The notes beneath the pieces are model-generated. The model searched no databases. It was not told the origin of the DNA and worked only from the letters and a program-made list of their open reading frames with translations. The position numbers and the translations under genes are program-made. A stretch of DNA of 64,000 bases from Eopsaltria australis (Eukaryota; Chordata; Aves; Passeriformes; Petroicidae): assembly GCA_034509425.1 (NCBI GenBank), contig JAVTVJ010000070.1, positions 2,790,001 through 2,854,000 of the forward strand, in the 5' to 3' direction. Shown piece after piece: positions 1-11,400 of the stretch (positions are counted from its first letter, which is position 1; every line of letters begins with the position of its first letter).

Positions 1-3000
1 AAGCAACTACCCACATCAAGTTCCAGTAAAAGAAAATTGATTTCCAGAGTGTATTCCCTCTCACTGTTAACAGTGAAAAAGAGAGAAAATTGCTGCTGCT
101 TCTCCTTCTTGGACAGAGACTGTGCATGTTCTTCCTATCATTGAAATATTTTCTCTCTGGTATTAAAAGTTATTTATGAATTTTTGGAACTAGACCATAT
201 AATGTGAAACAGAAAACATCTGAAACCATAGGTTTCGGTATTATTTAGTCCCTGAACCTTTCATAATATCTGAAATAGTCAAATAGAAAGATTCTAATAA
301 ATAAAATAAATAATGAAATAGATGAAAATCAGTAACAGGAAAGCTTGTTGAATTGGGTTGAACTTTGTGGCAAGTCTCTTCTCCAAGAGGTTTCCACAGA
401 CTAGTGGACTAGTCTGACTTTTTATATGTGGTATCTACAGCTTCAACAGTGGGGAAAAGCTGCTCTGGGATATAGTGGTTGGCTGACCAGCGGTCAGTAT
501 TTTGATGTGTGCTTTGCTGCCATTTTGAAAAATATCAGTGCACTACAGTTGTCTAACTTACCACTTACAAATGCTTCATGGATGCAACCAGAAGACACTA
601 TCTGTGGATCAACCATTTATCATACGTTCAGAGATAAACGGAACTCTGAACCACAGCCTTTTACATTTTTTTAAGGTAACTAAAGTTCCCTCTTAAAGTA
701 CATTGAGCGCTATCTTGAGATTTATACTGGCACTATTGTTCTACAGCATGAACACAGCAAAATCACTGCCTTTACAGAAATAATTACTTACACTGCATTA
801 TAAAATAGTCTGGCTGTGTGAAACTGTTAATTCAGAATGCCCTCCAGTTAGTCTGTCTCCAAGTAAACCTACTACTAGATCAGATGGTAGTGCTATTCTA
901 ACTTGCTCTATGGAGCTCAGGGCAATCTGGCTATACAGCAGAGCAGACAAATGCACCATTACCAGGAATGCAACAGCACTACCACTGCAGTTTTATCTGC
1001 ATTGTGATAGTGCCTATGGACAGGGGAATCATAATTCTCTGTTCTAGCCAAGTACACTTGGATGTCAGTCCCTTCTCAAAAGGGTTTAATCATCCACTTA
1101 AAGCAATGATTTAATCAGTGTGTTGAAAGCAGTGGTGATAGTAAAAGAAAAATAGGGTTGTATGGTTTCTTATAATACGTAATTTTTTAAATGTGTAATC
1201 CAGACATAAAAAGCTAAAAGGTATTAATGACTCTCTGGATGGGATGATAGCCTGGTACCTTCAGGGATTTGATAACAAAATGACTTTGTGGATTATGTAT
1301 AGCTGTAAATGATGGCCTTAGAGAGAGGATGAATTTATTTGAACTTAAAAACTTGCAGGAAACACTTTTTCCACACGTCTTCAGAGGAAGTTCTGTTGCT
1401 TGGATCTCCTCAGTTATCTTCAGAGTGGCCCAAGCTATATCTTTGCCTTTATACTCATGTCTTTGAACTAAGCCACTCTCAAGCCACTCTTTTATCAGGA
1501 ACTGCAGTATAGTAATTCTTTATGTAGAACATGTTGATCGTTACAGACACCTAAGGAACCAGAAGTATTTCCTCACTGGCAGCAAAGATGGACCTCATGC
1601 CTTATTTCCCTGGTCTTAAATCCAACCTTAAGGGCTTCATTTTGTATCTTCTTGCTGACTCACTGGTCTAGGGAGATCATTCCTAGAGGGAATGTGAGGG
1701 ACCTTTATTTCTGCATTGAGCACTGGTAGCTATCATTGAGTTTGAGAAACAGCAGCTTGGAAAACTGGACTGCTGTGAGGCTGAGCAAGGACTTTGATCT
1801 CAGCTTGTCAAATAGTGCTCATCTTTCTTGTTATGAAATCTGAGCACATTATTTAGTTTCCTGTTTTACAGTTATGCAGTGTTTTCTTAAGACCATTATT
1901 TGAATCTTCCTCTGAGTTGTGAATTAAAAGGTAATGCAAAGGTAACATCCATTTCACAATTTCCAATGAACAGGAAGATTTCTGGACATGAAAGGAACTG
2001 GTCTCACATTTTTTGGCCAAGGAGTCCTGAAACCAGATGGTATAGATTTTGTACCTAAGCTTATTCAGCGTTTACTGCTGGCTGCTGTATTAGTCCTGGC
2101 AGCTGTTTGGAAACCTCCTATCCCCCTGAAAATTAACACCTGGTTTCAGAAATACTGAAATACAAGTGATGGAAAAACTATCTAGCTTCATAAAAGGAAA
2201 ATTCATGCATTATTAAATGGAAATTTGTTAGCCCAGAAGTAACTCTGCTTCTAGAAGAAGCAAAAGGCAAATCTGCTGAAAAAGATAACTTTGTCTAATG
2301 GAAAAAATATTCTAAATAATAAGTAACTTTAAAGGTGTCATTAACCACATTCAGATAAATAAATATTACTGTTCAAGCTTTAAGTGTTTGGAAACTAAAC
2401 ACTAACTTAAACAACATTTTCAGAGTTGGGCATCTACTGCCACAAACCTGAAGTAGAACTTTGAAGTTTTCAGTACTGATAACCTATTTGTTATTAATTA
2501 TTATGTTATTATTATTATTATGCCTGCATGTGTTCAGATTTTAGGGCAATGGTTTGGTCTTGAGATCTGAGAATCAGTTACCTTGTCCACAAAAGGAGGA
2601 TCACGGTTTCTGTTATCAGCTTTACTGTAGTTCTGTGATGACCAGATACTTGCTTGCAAAGGTCTCGTAAGTGTTAAAGCCATCAACGTACGTGTTCAAG
2701 GAAAAAGACTAAAATTCATGAAAGGATTAAAACACATTCAAGTTTGCTTATTTCAGGAGGAATTTAGAATCATTCTGGATTTTTAATATTTTCTTTATAT
2801 GCATTTAGATCAGAGTTAATCCCTCTCAATTTTAGTAAATGAGTATATTTTATGCATGTAATTGTCTAAGGTCTCTTCCTGAAATTCCATGTCCATAAAA
2901 TCTGTATATTATCCCATGCCTGCTCAGTGCCTCACACCCCTCAAGGCAGCCCTGACAAATGGTCAAGTGCAATGAACGCCAAACTCATAGAGCTTGTGCC

Positions 3001-3190
3001 TCAGAGACTGTAAAGATTTACAGGCTCCTGCTTGTCAGCTGTTGTGCCTGTTACAACTCCAGCATTTTTTTTCAGCTCAACTTCCCAGTTGTGGAATATG
3101 GGGCAAGTTCAGGTGTTATTGGTGCCTTGAGGGTGAGGAAATGTTTCTTTTTGTCCTCCTTTCCTCTTTTTGCCTCCTTCCCATGATTTA
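1..3190. other. Intergenic DNA upstream of the CENPW locus
   Basis: AT-rich, CpG-poor sequence. I see no convincing coding exon: the open frames are short, lack recognisable domains and sit in no sensible splice context. The only structured stretch is a short TTA microsatellite near 2.5 kb. A segment around 2570-2690 vaguely resembles the 3' part of old MIR/L2-type elements, but too weakly to call. Confidence 0.6.
2491..2521. repeat. Imperfect (TTA)n microsatellite
   Basis: About ten TTA-like triplets, interrupted by TAA and ATG near the start and uninterrupted at the right end. It is an ordinary simple repeat. Confidence 0.85.
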
Positions 3191-3325
3191 TAGAATCACA
3201 GAATCATAGAATGGTTTGGTTTGGAAGGCATCTTATAAAGATCATCTAGTTCCAGCCCCTCTGCCATGGGCAGGGACACCTGCCACTAGACCAGGCTGCT
3301 CTAAGTCCCATCCAGCCTGGCCTAT
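3191..3325 (-). mobile_element. CR1 LINE, 3'-end fragment (minus strand)
   Basis: On the minus strand this reads as the conserved 3' untranslated end of an avian CR1 element. On the plus strand it begins with the reverse complement of the ATTCTATG/ATTCTGTG terminal octamers (AGAATCACAGAATCATAGAA). It then runs through the family's GGTTTGG-TTGGAAGG, GATCATCTAGTTCCA and CCATGGGCAGGGACACCT blocks. Similarity fades after the CATCCAGCCTGGCCT block near 3325, so the copy is heavily 5'-truncated, as usual for CR1. It carries no coding part. Confidence 0.9.
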
Positions 3326-6300
3326 GAATCTCAGACTCTAGACAGAGATTTTGACAGTGCAGCACACACTCCTCACATGTCTTTCGGCAGGTAATAGAGG
3401 ATTGTGACATTGTTTGGGTGCCCAGACTACTTTTTCTGAGTAGGTGGGCATCCATATGTCAGGCAGTGACTGAAATTTACAGATCTCTACCCAACTTGAT
3501 TTTGAACTAATCACTTTTAATTACTAATGTGTGTCATACAGCTACGACTTCAGCAAACTTAAACACCACCGTTAAATTCACATTGTCTATAGTTTGCAAA
3601 ACTTAATGTGGTCAAAATCACATTTAAAACACAGTTTCACCCTATAAATAAAAGCTTTTAGATAATCCAGTAAGAAAAACACATGCTTTTCATAGCAGCT
3701 GCAATTGTTCTTCCAGCTGTGCAACACATCCACACACTAATACAGGGGTCGGTGTTTGGCTCTGCATCTGTTTGCTGAAGCCACACACATTCCTGGGTTG
3801 CACTCGGGCACTGTTTTACTGAAATGTAGTTGAGCTGCACATGAAAGCAACAGAGCAGGTGGAGTGTGGTACAGTTTTGTAGCACATATTTGCAAGAATG
3901 CCTTTCTGGCGTTCTTGTCATTGTGCTTCACTATGAACTATGTTTTCTGTTTCGGCTTTGACATGTGAGTGAGTGCTAGTGCCAAACATTTTATTGATCT
4001 CCAGAGTAAGTGGATAGCTACTCATGCAGCTATTGAGGATTCTTTTTTCAGGATTTTTGTTGTCCTTCAGTAGGAAGTCAATAGGAGAAGACATCTTGTA
4101 AAAGGCAAGATGAATTTATTTAACACATGACATAGTGGAGATATTTGTTTACAAAGATAATAGATGCTGAGGCTGCAACTAATCCTACAAAATCTAAAAA
4201 ATCCTGATATTTTGTAGACTGTAGATTTTTTTAAAGTTGAGTAAAAAGAAAGACTGGTTGTATTTCAAACACAAACTTTATTAATGAGAAACACAAGACA
4301 TGATTGTGTACAAAACTTGTATCTCACTGACTTACGATCATGTTCCTTTACAGAACTAAAAAGGCCTAAGTTTCTGAGACACCAAGTTAGATGTCATGGG
4401 TATTTTATCTCTTAAGTTATATTAATAGTTTGCATTGCTTGCTTCTAAGAGGAAAAGTCAAGTCTATGAAAAAAATACTGCAAACTACTAGAAACTACCC
4501 AATAAAATCTATCTATGTATTTCATGATGGGAGAAGAATTAACTAGGGAGTGGAAAAGTTAGCCATTAGCAAAGTATCCTAGGCATCCTCACTGTGTTTT
4601 TCACAGGTACAGGGTAAGAACTTCATTAATAATTTTCAGATGCTTACTGAACTTTAAAGATTGGATGAATATTTGTGATCACATGATTTTCTTCATGTAC
4701 TGAAAAATTAATTAAAGTATTAAATTTTCACTGAGATTAAGAAAAGGATCCTTATGCTTGGAGCAATGGTTTACAGGAAGTATGCTAAGAAGATGTTTCC
4801 CTGTTAATGTGTACATAGATTTATTGACCCAAGCAGATAATAGACAAATCAGGGCTGATACTTGAAAAGCATTTAAGATATGCCAGAATCATATTTATGA
4901 ATCATATGAATATGAATCACATTTATGATATGCCAGAATATAGGCAATACTTTATAAAAATGCATTAATCATCTAGTTATGCACATAGTAAGTCATATCT
5001 TTAATAGGTTCAGGCAGACTTTTTTCTATGCCTAATACAGCAAATTCATATATTGGAGACTTCAAGCTACCAGAGAAATGCTAGAACAGAAAATATGTAA
5101 CCAAATCTTCCTCAAGACAGAACTTCCAAACCCCATCTTGTACTTTGTTACGAGTAGGCAATTATGGGCACAGAATTCAGAAATTCCATTTAATTGCTAA
5201 ATGCAGCTTTATATACATATGGAACAGAGCCTCCAGAGGAACACATTCTAAATCAAAACTTCATGTCCAGACACTGCTGCTAGGAGAATTCAGATCTTTT
5301 GTATGTACAGCTGTACAAATATATTTAACACATTCTCCCAAAAATTTATGCTCAGACCTGTAGTCATTTACTTGCAGGTTTAATTTTGTTGCTGTGCTAT
5401 TGCACTGTTTCCCATTGGAGTAAGGAAAAATAAAATTTTGAAATTAAGCTGTTTCATAGAAGATTTAATACATTTCTTATCCTGTGCTTACTCCCTGACA
5501 TCAAGCAGCTCTGAGTGTTAGACAACATAATTCTAAGCTCTGCTTAAAACCTCAGAACAGTCTAGTTCCACAACTGATACTGTCTAAACAAAACCATGAC
5601 AAAACAAGGAATGAATGAAAAGTAATTCTTTACAATGGCTGAAGCACAGGGCAGTACCTATGGACCAGACTCTGTCTAACCAATTGCTAACTGGTACCGT
5701 CTACGTATTCGTCCCTATGATATCTTTGTGGTGAGTATTTTTGTCCCAGGAAAAGGATTTTCAGTGCATTTTCCCATTAAATTTTGGGGCTGACGGCTGC
5801 ATTCCCCATCTCCCAGAAGCATGCCGCAAGGCTGTGGACATGCAGAGATGCCGAATTCCCATTCTGCATGTTGAAATACTGTTGTAGCAAACAGAGCATG
5901 ATTAAGGACTAGGAAGAAAAAGCACAAGTGGCTGATATCATAGGCTAGTGGTCAGGGCAGCCTCCAAGGTTAGAGATTAATACCTTGGTCCTGGCTAGCT
6001 GGATCATAAAATAAAACCTAGAAACAATCTTGACATGGACCAGACTCCTTGTTAAGTCTGATCATTGATCTTTTCTAATTTTGACATGCAAGTCCTTGTT
6101 CAGAACCCTTAACATTCAGCCCCACTGACAAGTGCCACAATCATTGCTGCATTACTCCACAGCTGCATGTACAGAACACTGAACTGGGGGCCAGGCACAA
6201 AGTCTGGAGTGCAATAGTAGTAACTACTGTCTTTTTAGCATAACATTAGCAGGCAGCAGCTCTGGTCTCAGTTGACAAGATCTCTCCCAGCCAACTCCTG

Positions 6301-6975
6301 GAGACAGTCCAAAGGCCGGTGCATGGCAGGGATTGTCCCCAACAGTGGGGATCGATTAGATCATCCTATATTTAGGGAGAATTTTGCCATAAGTACCTGA
6401 GTGTAGCATGCCTCTTGCTCTCAGACCCATGACTATGTCCAACACTATAGTCACAAGTATAGAACTGGCCTATGAGGTCAAAAAGAAGAGTTTTATTCTG
6501 AATGTACAAACAGATGCTGCTGAGCCTGATAGAGGCAACTGACTCTCAAAGAAAGAACAGATTAAAAATATATAAAAGATACCTATTTAAAATTGTCCTC
6601 TGTGCTGGGAATCTCATAGAAAAGGAGTAAGGCTGTGAACTATACATTTGGGTACTGAAGTCTGTGGATTTTTACACAAACTGATGTATTTCAGAACCAT
6701 ATTGAAGGCTTGTAACTAAGGGCAAATAAAGATTTGTCATCCATATATAGAATTCACAAGTGTAAGAACTGATAAATTGCAGAAGGCAATTATTAAATGT
6801 ATTTTGGAAGTAAAAATCAATTTACTTCTTTGTAAAAAGAAGTAATAGGAAAGTACAATGCCAGTAATTATTGAAATCAGTGAGAGTACTAAATTCACAA
6901 AGCACCCAAATTGGATTAATCTGCTCAAAATATAACGTTACAAAAAACATTTAAATTATATGCATTTATGAACAT
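3326..6975. other. Intergenic DNA
   Basis: AT-rich non-coding sequence. The longest open frames are under 90 codons and look random. A local 50-bp direct duplication lies at 4877-4939 (separate entry). Nothing else is recognised. Confidence 0.6.
4877..4939 (+). repeat. Short direct duplication, period 50 bp
   Basis: The 13-mer GATATGCCAGAAT occurs at 4877-4889 and again at 4927-4939. Between the copies are related ATTTATGA blocks and a repeated ATGAATCA/ATGAAT motif. It looks like a small tandem duplication with some divergence. Confidence 0.7.
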
Positions 6976-6980
6976 GTGTT
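6976..6980. repeat. Left target-site duplication (GTGTT)
   Basis: Five bases immediately left of the TGTA terminus, repeated exactly at 8491-8495 immediately right of the TACA terminus. Confidence 0.8.
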
Positions 6981-7175
6981 TGTATTGGGTCTGGCTGAGA
7001 TGGAGTTCATTTTCCCATAACAGTCCTCACAGCGTTCTGCTTTGCATTGGTAGCTAGAAAGGGGTTGATAACACACCAGGCTGTGGGTGGGCAAAATCCT
7101 GGGAGGGGATACAACTAGGGCAGCTGACACAAATTAACCAAAGGGATATTCCGTACCATATGACATCAGCACAAG

Positions 7176-7183
7176 TATAAAAG
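7176..7183 (+). promoter_or_regulatory. LTR TATA box
   Basis: TATAAAAG, preceded by a TGACATCA motif that resembles a degraded CRE/ATF site (TGACGTCA with the CpG lost). It lies 134 bp upstream of the LTR poly(A) signal, a normal U3/R arrangement. Confidence 0.6.
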
Positions 7184-7309
7184 CTAAGGAAAGGAGAAGG
7201 TGGTGGTATTTGCTGTTCACAATGTTCGCTCTCCTGAGCAACTGCCATGGGTGGTGAAGCTCTGCTTCCTGGAAAGTGGATGGATGTGGCTTGCACATGG
7301 GAAATAGAG

Positions 7310-7315
7310 AATAAA
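7310..7315 (+). terminator. LTR polyadenylation signal AATAAA
   Basis: AATAAA in the R region of the 5' LTR. A second AATAAA at 8299-8304 serves the same role near the element's right end. Confidence 0.55.
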
Positions 7316-7507
7316 AATACTGGTGTTTCTTCTCTTTGCTTTGTGCATGCACAAATATTTGCTTTAGCAAACTGCCTTATCTCAACCTAGGAGACACTTT
7401 TCAGGAAATTTTTCCAGTTATTTTCTCTCCCCTGTCCTGCTGGGAATGATAGAGTAGCTTGGTGGGCACCTGGTGCACTGCCAGTGTCAACTCCCTGCAG
7501 TCCTTTT

Positions 7508-7525
7508 TGACACCTAACATGAGGC
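7508..7525 (+). other. Degraded primer-binding-site-like segment
   Basis: Eight bases after the LTR terminus lies TGACACCTAACATGAGGC. It matches the lysine-tRNA type retroviral primer binding site at 13 of 18 positions, as I recall that site. All five differences are C-to-T or G-to-A transitions, as expected from decay. The class assignment is tentative, because ERVL-type elements normally use a leucine tRNA. Confidence 0.4.
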
Positions 7526-7796
7526 ATGGACCGAGGACCCTGGGATTAAGAGTTCCATGCTCAGTCAAGCCTGAGCCAGTCAGGAATGATACCAATGGCT
7601 CTGTGATAACTCTGTATTTAAAGAAGAAACTACAGTTGCTGTGTAGAAGTAATTGAGGCCAGAGAAGGAGCGGAGTGAGAACACGTGAGAGGAACAGCTC
7701 TGCAGACACCACAATCAGTACAGAAGGAGGGTGAGGAGGTGCTCCGGGTGCTGAAGTTGTGACCCTGCAGACCATGGATGGCTATGGGGTTACAGA

Positions 7797-8132
7797 GATC
7801 CACCTGCAGCCCCTGGAGGAGGCCACACTGGAGCAGGTGGATGCCTGAGAAGAGGCTGGGAACCTGTGGGAAGCTCATGCTGGAGCAGGCTCCTGGCCGG
7901 GACCTGTGGAAAGAGGAGCCCAGGTTGGAGCAGGTTTCCTGGTTGGACTTGTGACCCCATGGGAAATCCACATTGCAGCAGGCTGTGCCCATAGGACAGC
8001 ACACCATGGAAAAGTGACCCTCTCCTCACTGCAGCAGCTCATGGAGAACTGCTGCCCATGGGATGGACTTGTTGGAGAAGTTTGTGGAGAACGCTCTTCC
8101 ATGGGAGGGGCCCCACGCTGGAGCAGGGTAAG
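7797..8132 (+). repeat. Degenerate minisatellite inside the retroelement
   Basis: Units of roughly 40-55 bp recur. They share a core that reads about GCTGGAGCAGG followed by TGTGACCCCATGGGA-like sequence; clear cores occur near 7830, 7880, 7928, 7975, 8030 and 8120. Units have diverged and vary in length. Open frames crossing this block are by-products of the repeat, not genes. Confidence 0.65.
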
Positions 8133-8231
8133 GACTACTCTCCTTGAGCAGTGGCAGAAACAACGTGTGATGAACTGACAATAACCCCCATTCCAACTTG
8201 TGCTGCTGGGTGAGGTGGTAGAGCTTGGGAA

Positions 8232-8244
8232 GGGGGGGGGGGGG
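8232..8244 (+). repeat. 13-base poly(G) run
   Basis: Uninterrupted run of 13 guanines inside the right half of the LTR element, flanked by AAGG. Likely length-unstable and prone to sequencing error. Confidence 0.9.
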
Positions 8245-8372
8245 AAGGTGTTTGAAGATTTATTTTACTTCTCATTATCCTGCTCTGATTTTGTTAGTAA
8301 TAAATTTAATTACTATCTCTAATTCAAGTCTGTTTTGTCCATGATAGTATTCAGTGAGTCATCTGTCTCTGT

Positions 8373-8490
8373 CCTTATCTCAAACCTGTGAACCCTTTGT
8401 TGTATTTTCTTTCCTCTGTCCATTTTTGGAGGGGAGTGGCACAGTGGCTTTAGTGGGTACCTGGCATCCAGCTGGGGTCAAACCACTACA
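8373..8490 (+). repeat. Second U5-like LTR end
   Basis: This segment aligns with the U5 of the 5' LTR (7375-7499). Shared landmarks in order are CCTTATCTCAA, a CCCTTTGTTGTATTTTCT-like block, CTCTGTCC, GGAG-GGAGTGGCACAG, TGGGTACCTGG and GTCAAACCACTACA. The matching U3 with TATA box is not recognisable upstream. The 3' LTR is therefore either of a diverged or recombinant type, or the whole unit is one long LTR with a duplicated U5. Confidence 0.6.
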
Positions 8491-8495
8491 GTGTT

Positions 8496-11400
8496 CTATG
8501 GTTTAATTTATTTAATCTTCAGAGGCCTTTCAAAGGCCTGTAAATTTAATTTTAGATGAACTGGCAAACTTTCACCTGACCAAAGAATGCTAAATAAAGC
8601 CTAAAGAGGGACGGTTAGGATCAGAATGACTCCTTGTCTCCAGCTACTTCATTCTGTATGGGTATTGTAAAGATGTTACAAATGCAGTTGGAGAATTAAG
8701 CTATCTTTATAGTTGTTTTACTTACTTGTAGCACTGCAGAACAGCTGAGCATATCAATAAGCACAGGCCTTCCACCTTTTACATCAGAAAGTCCCCCATA
8801 AAAACTAGGCGATCTAGTTCCCATATGCTTTATATACTTGGGCTTTTTTCCCTTCATTCTCCTTCCTGGACACTTTGCAGACAAGAGTAGGCTTAGTGAT
8901 ACCACTACATCATCAGATAAAACTGGGAAGAATGCTAGAGAACTGCAAACACATATTTCAAAACAGTAAATATCTCTAGACCAGTATGAAAAACATGCTG
9001 GAAAAATTTTTCTGATGACAAGCATAAGAATATTTTTGTTCTCTCTTCAAGGAACAGCATCATTCAGCATCAATGTATTACCCTTTAAAAAAAAACAACA
9101 AAAAACCAAAAACTGAAAAAGCACACACCTCTCAAATTTTTAGCCAAAGAGCTGCCTCTGAACAGCAATTTTATGCCTTTCATTTTGTTGTTTTATGCAG
9201 CACTGAATAGTTGGTTTGAACAGGGGCAAAGCACCATTACTCAGGGTGGCAATGAGCAGCAGTGTGAGGCTAGTGACCTGCTCCAAGGGAAACATTCCAT
9301 AGTACAACTGGTAGCTGGTGCATCACTGGTTATGTTAAGGAGCCACAGCTCTTACCCAGGTGAAGGTACTTTAAAATATCACAGCAACCTTACCATGACG
9401 AACATCACTGTACACTGAAAAAAACTGTCACTATTCAGGTAAGGCAGCCTAAATACAAAATGTAAAATACCCAGGGTAAAGATGAGAGACCTTAGAGCTG
9501 ATTTCTGTTTTCCAAATGTCAGCTCACATTACAGTATGTTCCTTCCAAAAAATTTTGCATTTGTGTTATGATTCACTCTGTGTTTTTATGGCATTAGTTT
9601 TGTTGTAATTGTATTTGTGCTGACGCAAGAGGTGTGGCTTTTAGCTTAAAATAGATATTTTTCTTAGCTTTGTGGTAGTTAAATTACCCTATGCAAGCTC
9701 AGGTAGGGAGCCTCTATGTGGCTAGAAAATCAGTATTGCACCTCTGTTTACTAAACCCGTTCTACTGTCTGTGATGCTTCCACATACATTTATGTGTACA
9801 TTATTCTTAACAACAAGCTTACACAGTCGTGTAGAGCAGGGGAGAAAACTTGATATAGCTTCCCGTCCCCACAGCCACTATGGTTACTCCTGGGTTAAGG
9901 CTCCAATGCAGTTTCTTACAGCAGAGAGCAGCATCTTGCCTCTGTGCAAGGCTACAGCTGCTATCTTTTAGTTTTATTAACCTGAAGCCGTCTCCCTTTG
10001 TGTCAAGCACTGTTTGTAGAAAGTGTATTTGTTCTGTACGGAAAGAAAAAGATTGTATCAGCAGTTGATTATTTACAAATCTGTGGTCAAAGTTACATTT
10101 ATTTAACTAATACTTATGGCATTGTTTTACATTCAAAGAAGTCTATACACTATCTTTCACTCCCTAAACTACCACTTCCATTTAATTACATTTGAAACTG
10201 CAAATGTTATTGTCCCCAGAAGGCAGAATGATTAAAAGCTATTGAAAGAATTTTTAGCTCAATGGATAATGAAACTTTGAAGCTTCTTTCTAAACACTAT
10301 ATAGCAAGATATTAAAAAAACCCCAAACCCGAAAATACATTCCCAAGAATAAAATCAGTAGTAGGAGAAGGATTTAGTAATTCCTGTACTTCACCATATT
10401 CTCTGAAGAAGTACTTTTCCTTCCTTTATGCTATAGCAGCAGCATTTAAAAACTTTTATTTAGGTCCCTTCAGAAAACTACTGATTCTCAATACAGTCTG
10501 GAATAGTTTCACAGTGGTTTATATTTTGCTAATCATTGCTGTTAAAAAAAAAAGTTTGTGAATCTGCAGAAAGCATGACAGAATCAAAGATTTCTGTGTA
10601 CTCAAAAGAAATTCAAGCATTCCTCTAATGATGGAAACTAAAGAGTATTGCTGTGGTTCTCCAGAGTGCTTATTTTTTACTAATACAAAGCCTAATATTT
10701 TCAATCACTTTTTTCACAGAAAAAAAAAAAGTAGCTGAACTTTGCATCCCACTCTTGATAGTTTGTATTAGATCATTAATTTAATAATTTTGAAGACAAA
10801 TGATTTCATGTCTGCTTACTAAAGAAAGTGGATCACTGAGGAACCATTTGCAGTAAACTGGCATAAATTATATTACTTCATTGTCAGGTAACTGTATATT
10901 CCTTCTGGCAGTTAATAAATAACTTCTAAAAACTTTCATGGAAAAAACACATTTTAATTACAGCCTACTTGAATTATTTGCATTTTATCTGAAATGTTCT
11001 CTTTTTTAACTTCCTTATTGATTACAATGGAAAAAGAAATAAACATAAATTACTTATTTTTCTCCTCCTGCCTTCTTGACAGCACAATACATGCCAACTT
11101 TGTGCGCTAATGGCAATTCCTGTTGTAGTATAGGTGTACTCCCTGCACTCTGAAGTCAATCTTTAAATTCTTGCTTCACTTCAGTGGCCACTCTTTTTTT
11201 TTTTCTATCATGTTCAAATATAACAATAATGTTATGGCTTGGGTTCTGTCACAAAAAGTGTGATTTAAGGGATCAGCAATCAATTCACCTCATCTGAAAC
11301 CTAACCTGTCTGTTACTTTGTTGTTTCTCTTTGAATTTAGTTTGCTGAAGTCTGTCATCAGGGGTACTGGGGCAAACCAGGTGGCAAGAATCCCGCTGGC

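Larger units (their letters stand above)
6981..7499 (+). repeat. 5' long terminal repeat of the retroelement
   Basis: Begins TGTATTGGG and ends in CA after a GTCAACTCCCTGCA block, which matches the pattern GTCAAACCACTACA at the element's far end. In order it has a U3 of about 195 bp, TATAAAAG at 7176-7183, AATAAA at 7310-7315, and a pyrimidine-rich U5 containing CCTTATCTCAAC and TGGTGGGCACCTGG. The block around 7137-7165, just before the TATA box (AAGGGATATTCCGTACCATA then TGACATCA), is a strongly conserved signature of a common avian LTR family. Confidence 0.75.
6976..8495 (+). mobile_element. Non-autonomous avian endogenous retrovirus/LTR element with target-site duplication
   Basis: A 1510-bp insertion (6981-8490) is bounded by the 5-bp direct repeat GTGTT at 6976-6980 and 8491-8495. 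It starts TGTA and ends TACA, so it has canonical TG...CA retroviral ends. The left part is a recognisable avian LTR with a TATA box, poly(A) signal and U5. The right end carries a second, related U5. Between them there is no gag, pro, pol or env reading frame, only a leader-like segment and a decayed GGAGCAGG-type minisatellite. A 5-bp duplication is typical of ERVL-like or gammaretrovirus-like integrases. The primer-binding-site-like segment instead resembles a lysine tRNA type, so the class is unsettled. I infer a non-autonomous element moved in trans. Many C-to-T and G-to-A changes suggest it is not young. Confidence 0.85.

Noticed and set aside
2570..2690. Possible MIR/L2-like old repeat
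   Set aside because: Only vague similarity to the 3' part of such elements; no continuous diagnostic block.
7401..8178. Overlapping open frames of 75-125 codons on both strands
   Set aside because: They lie inside the LTR element and its minisatellite; no retroviral or host domain is present.
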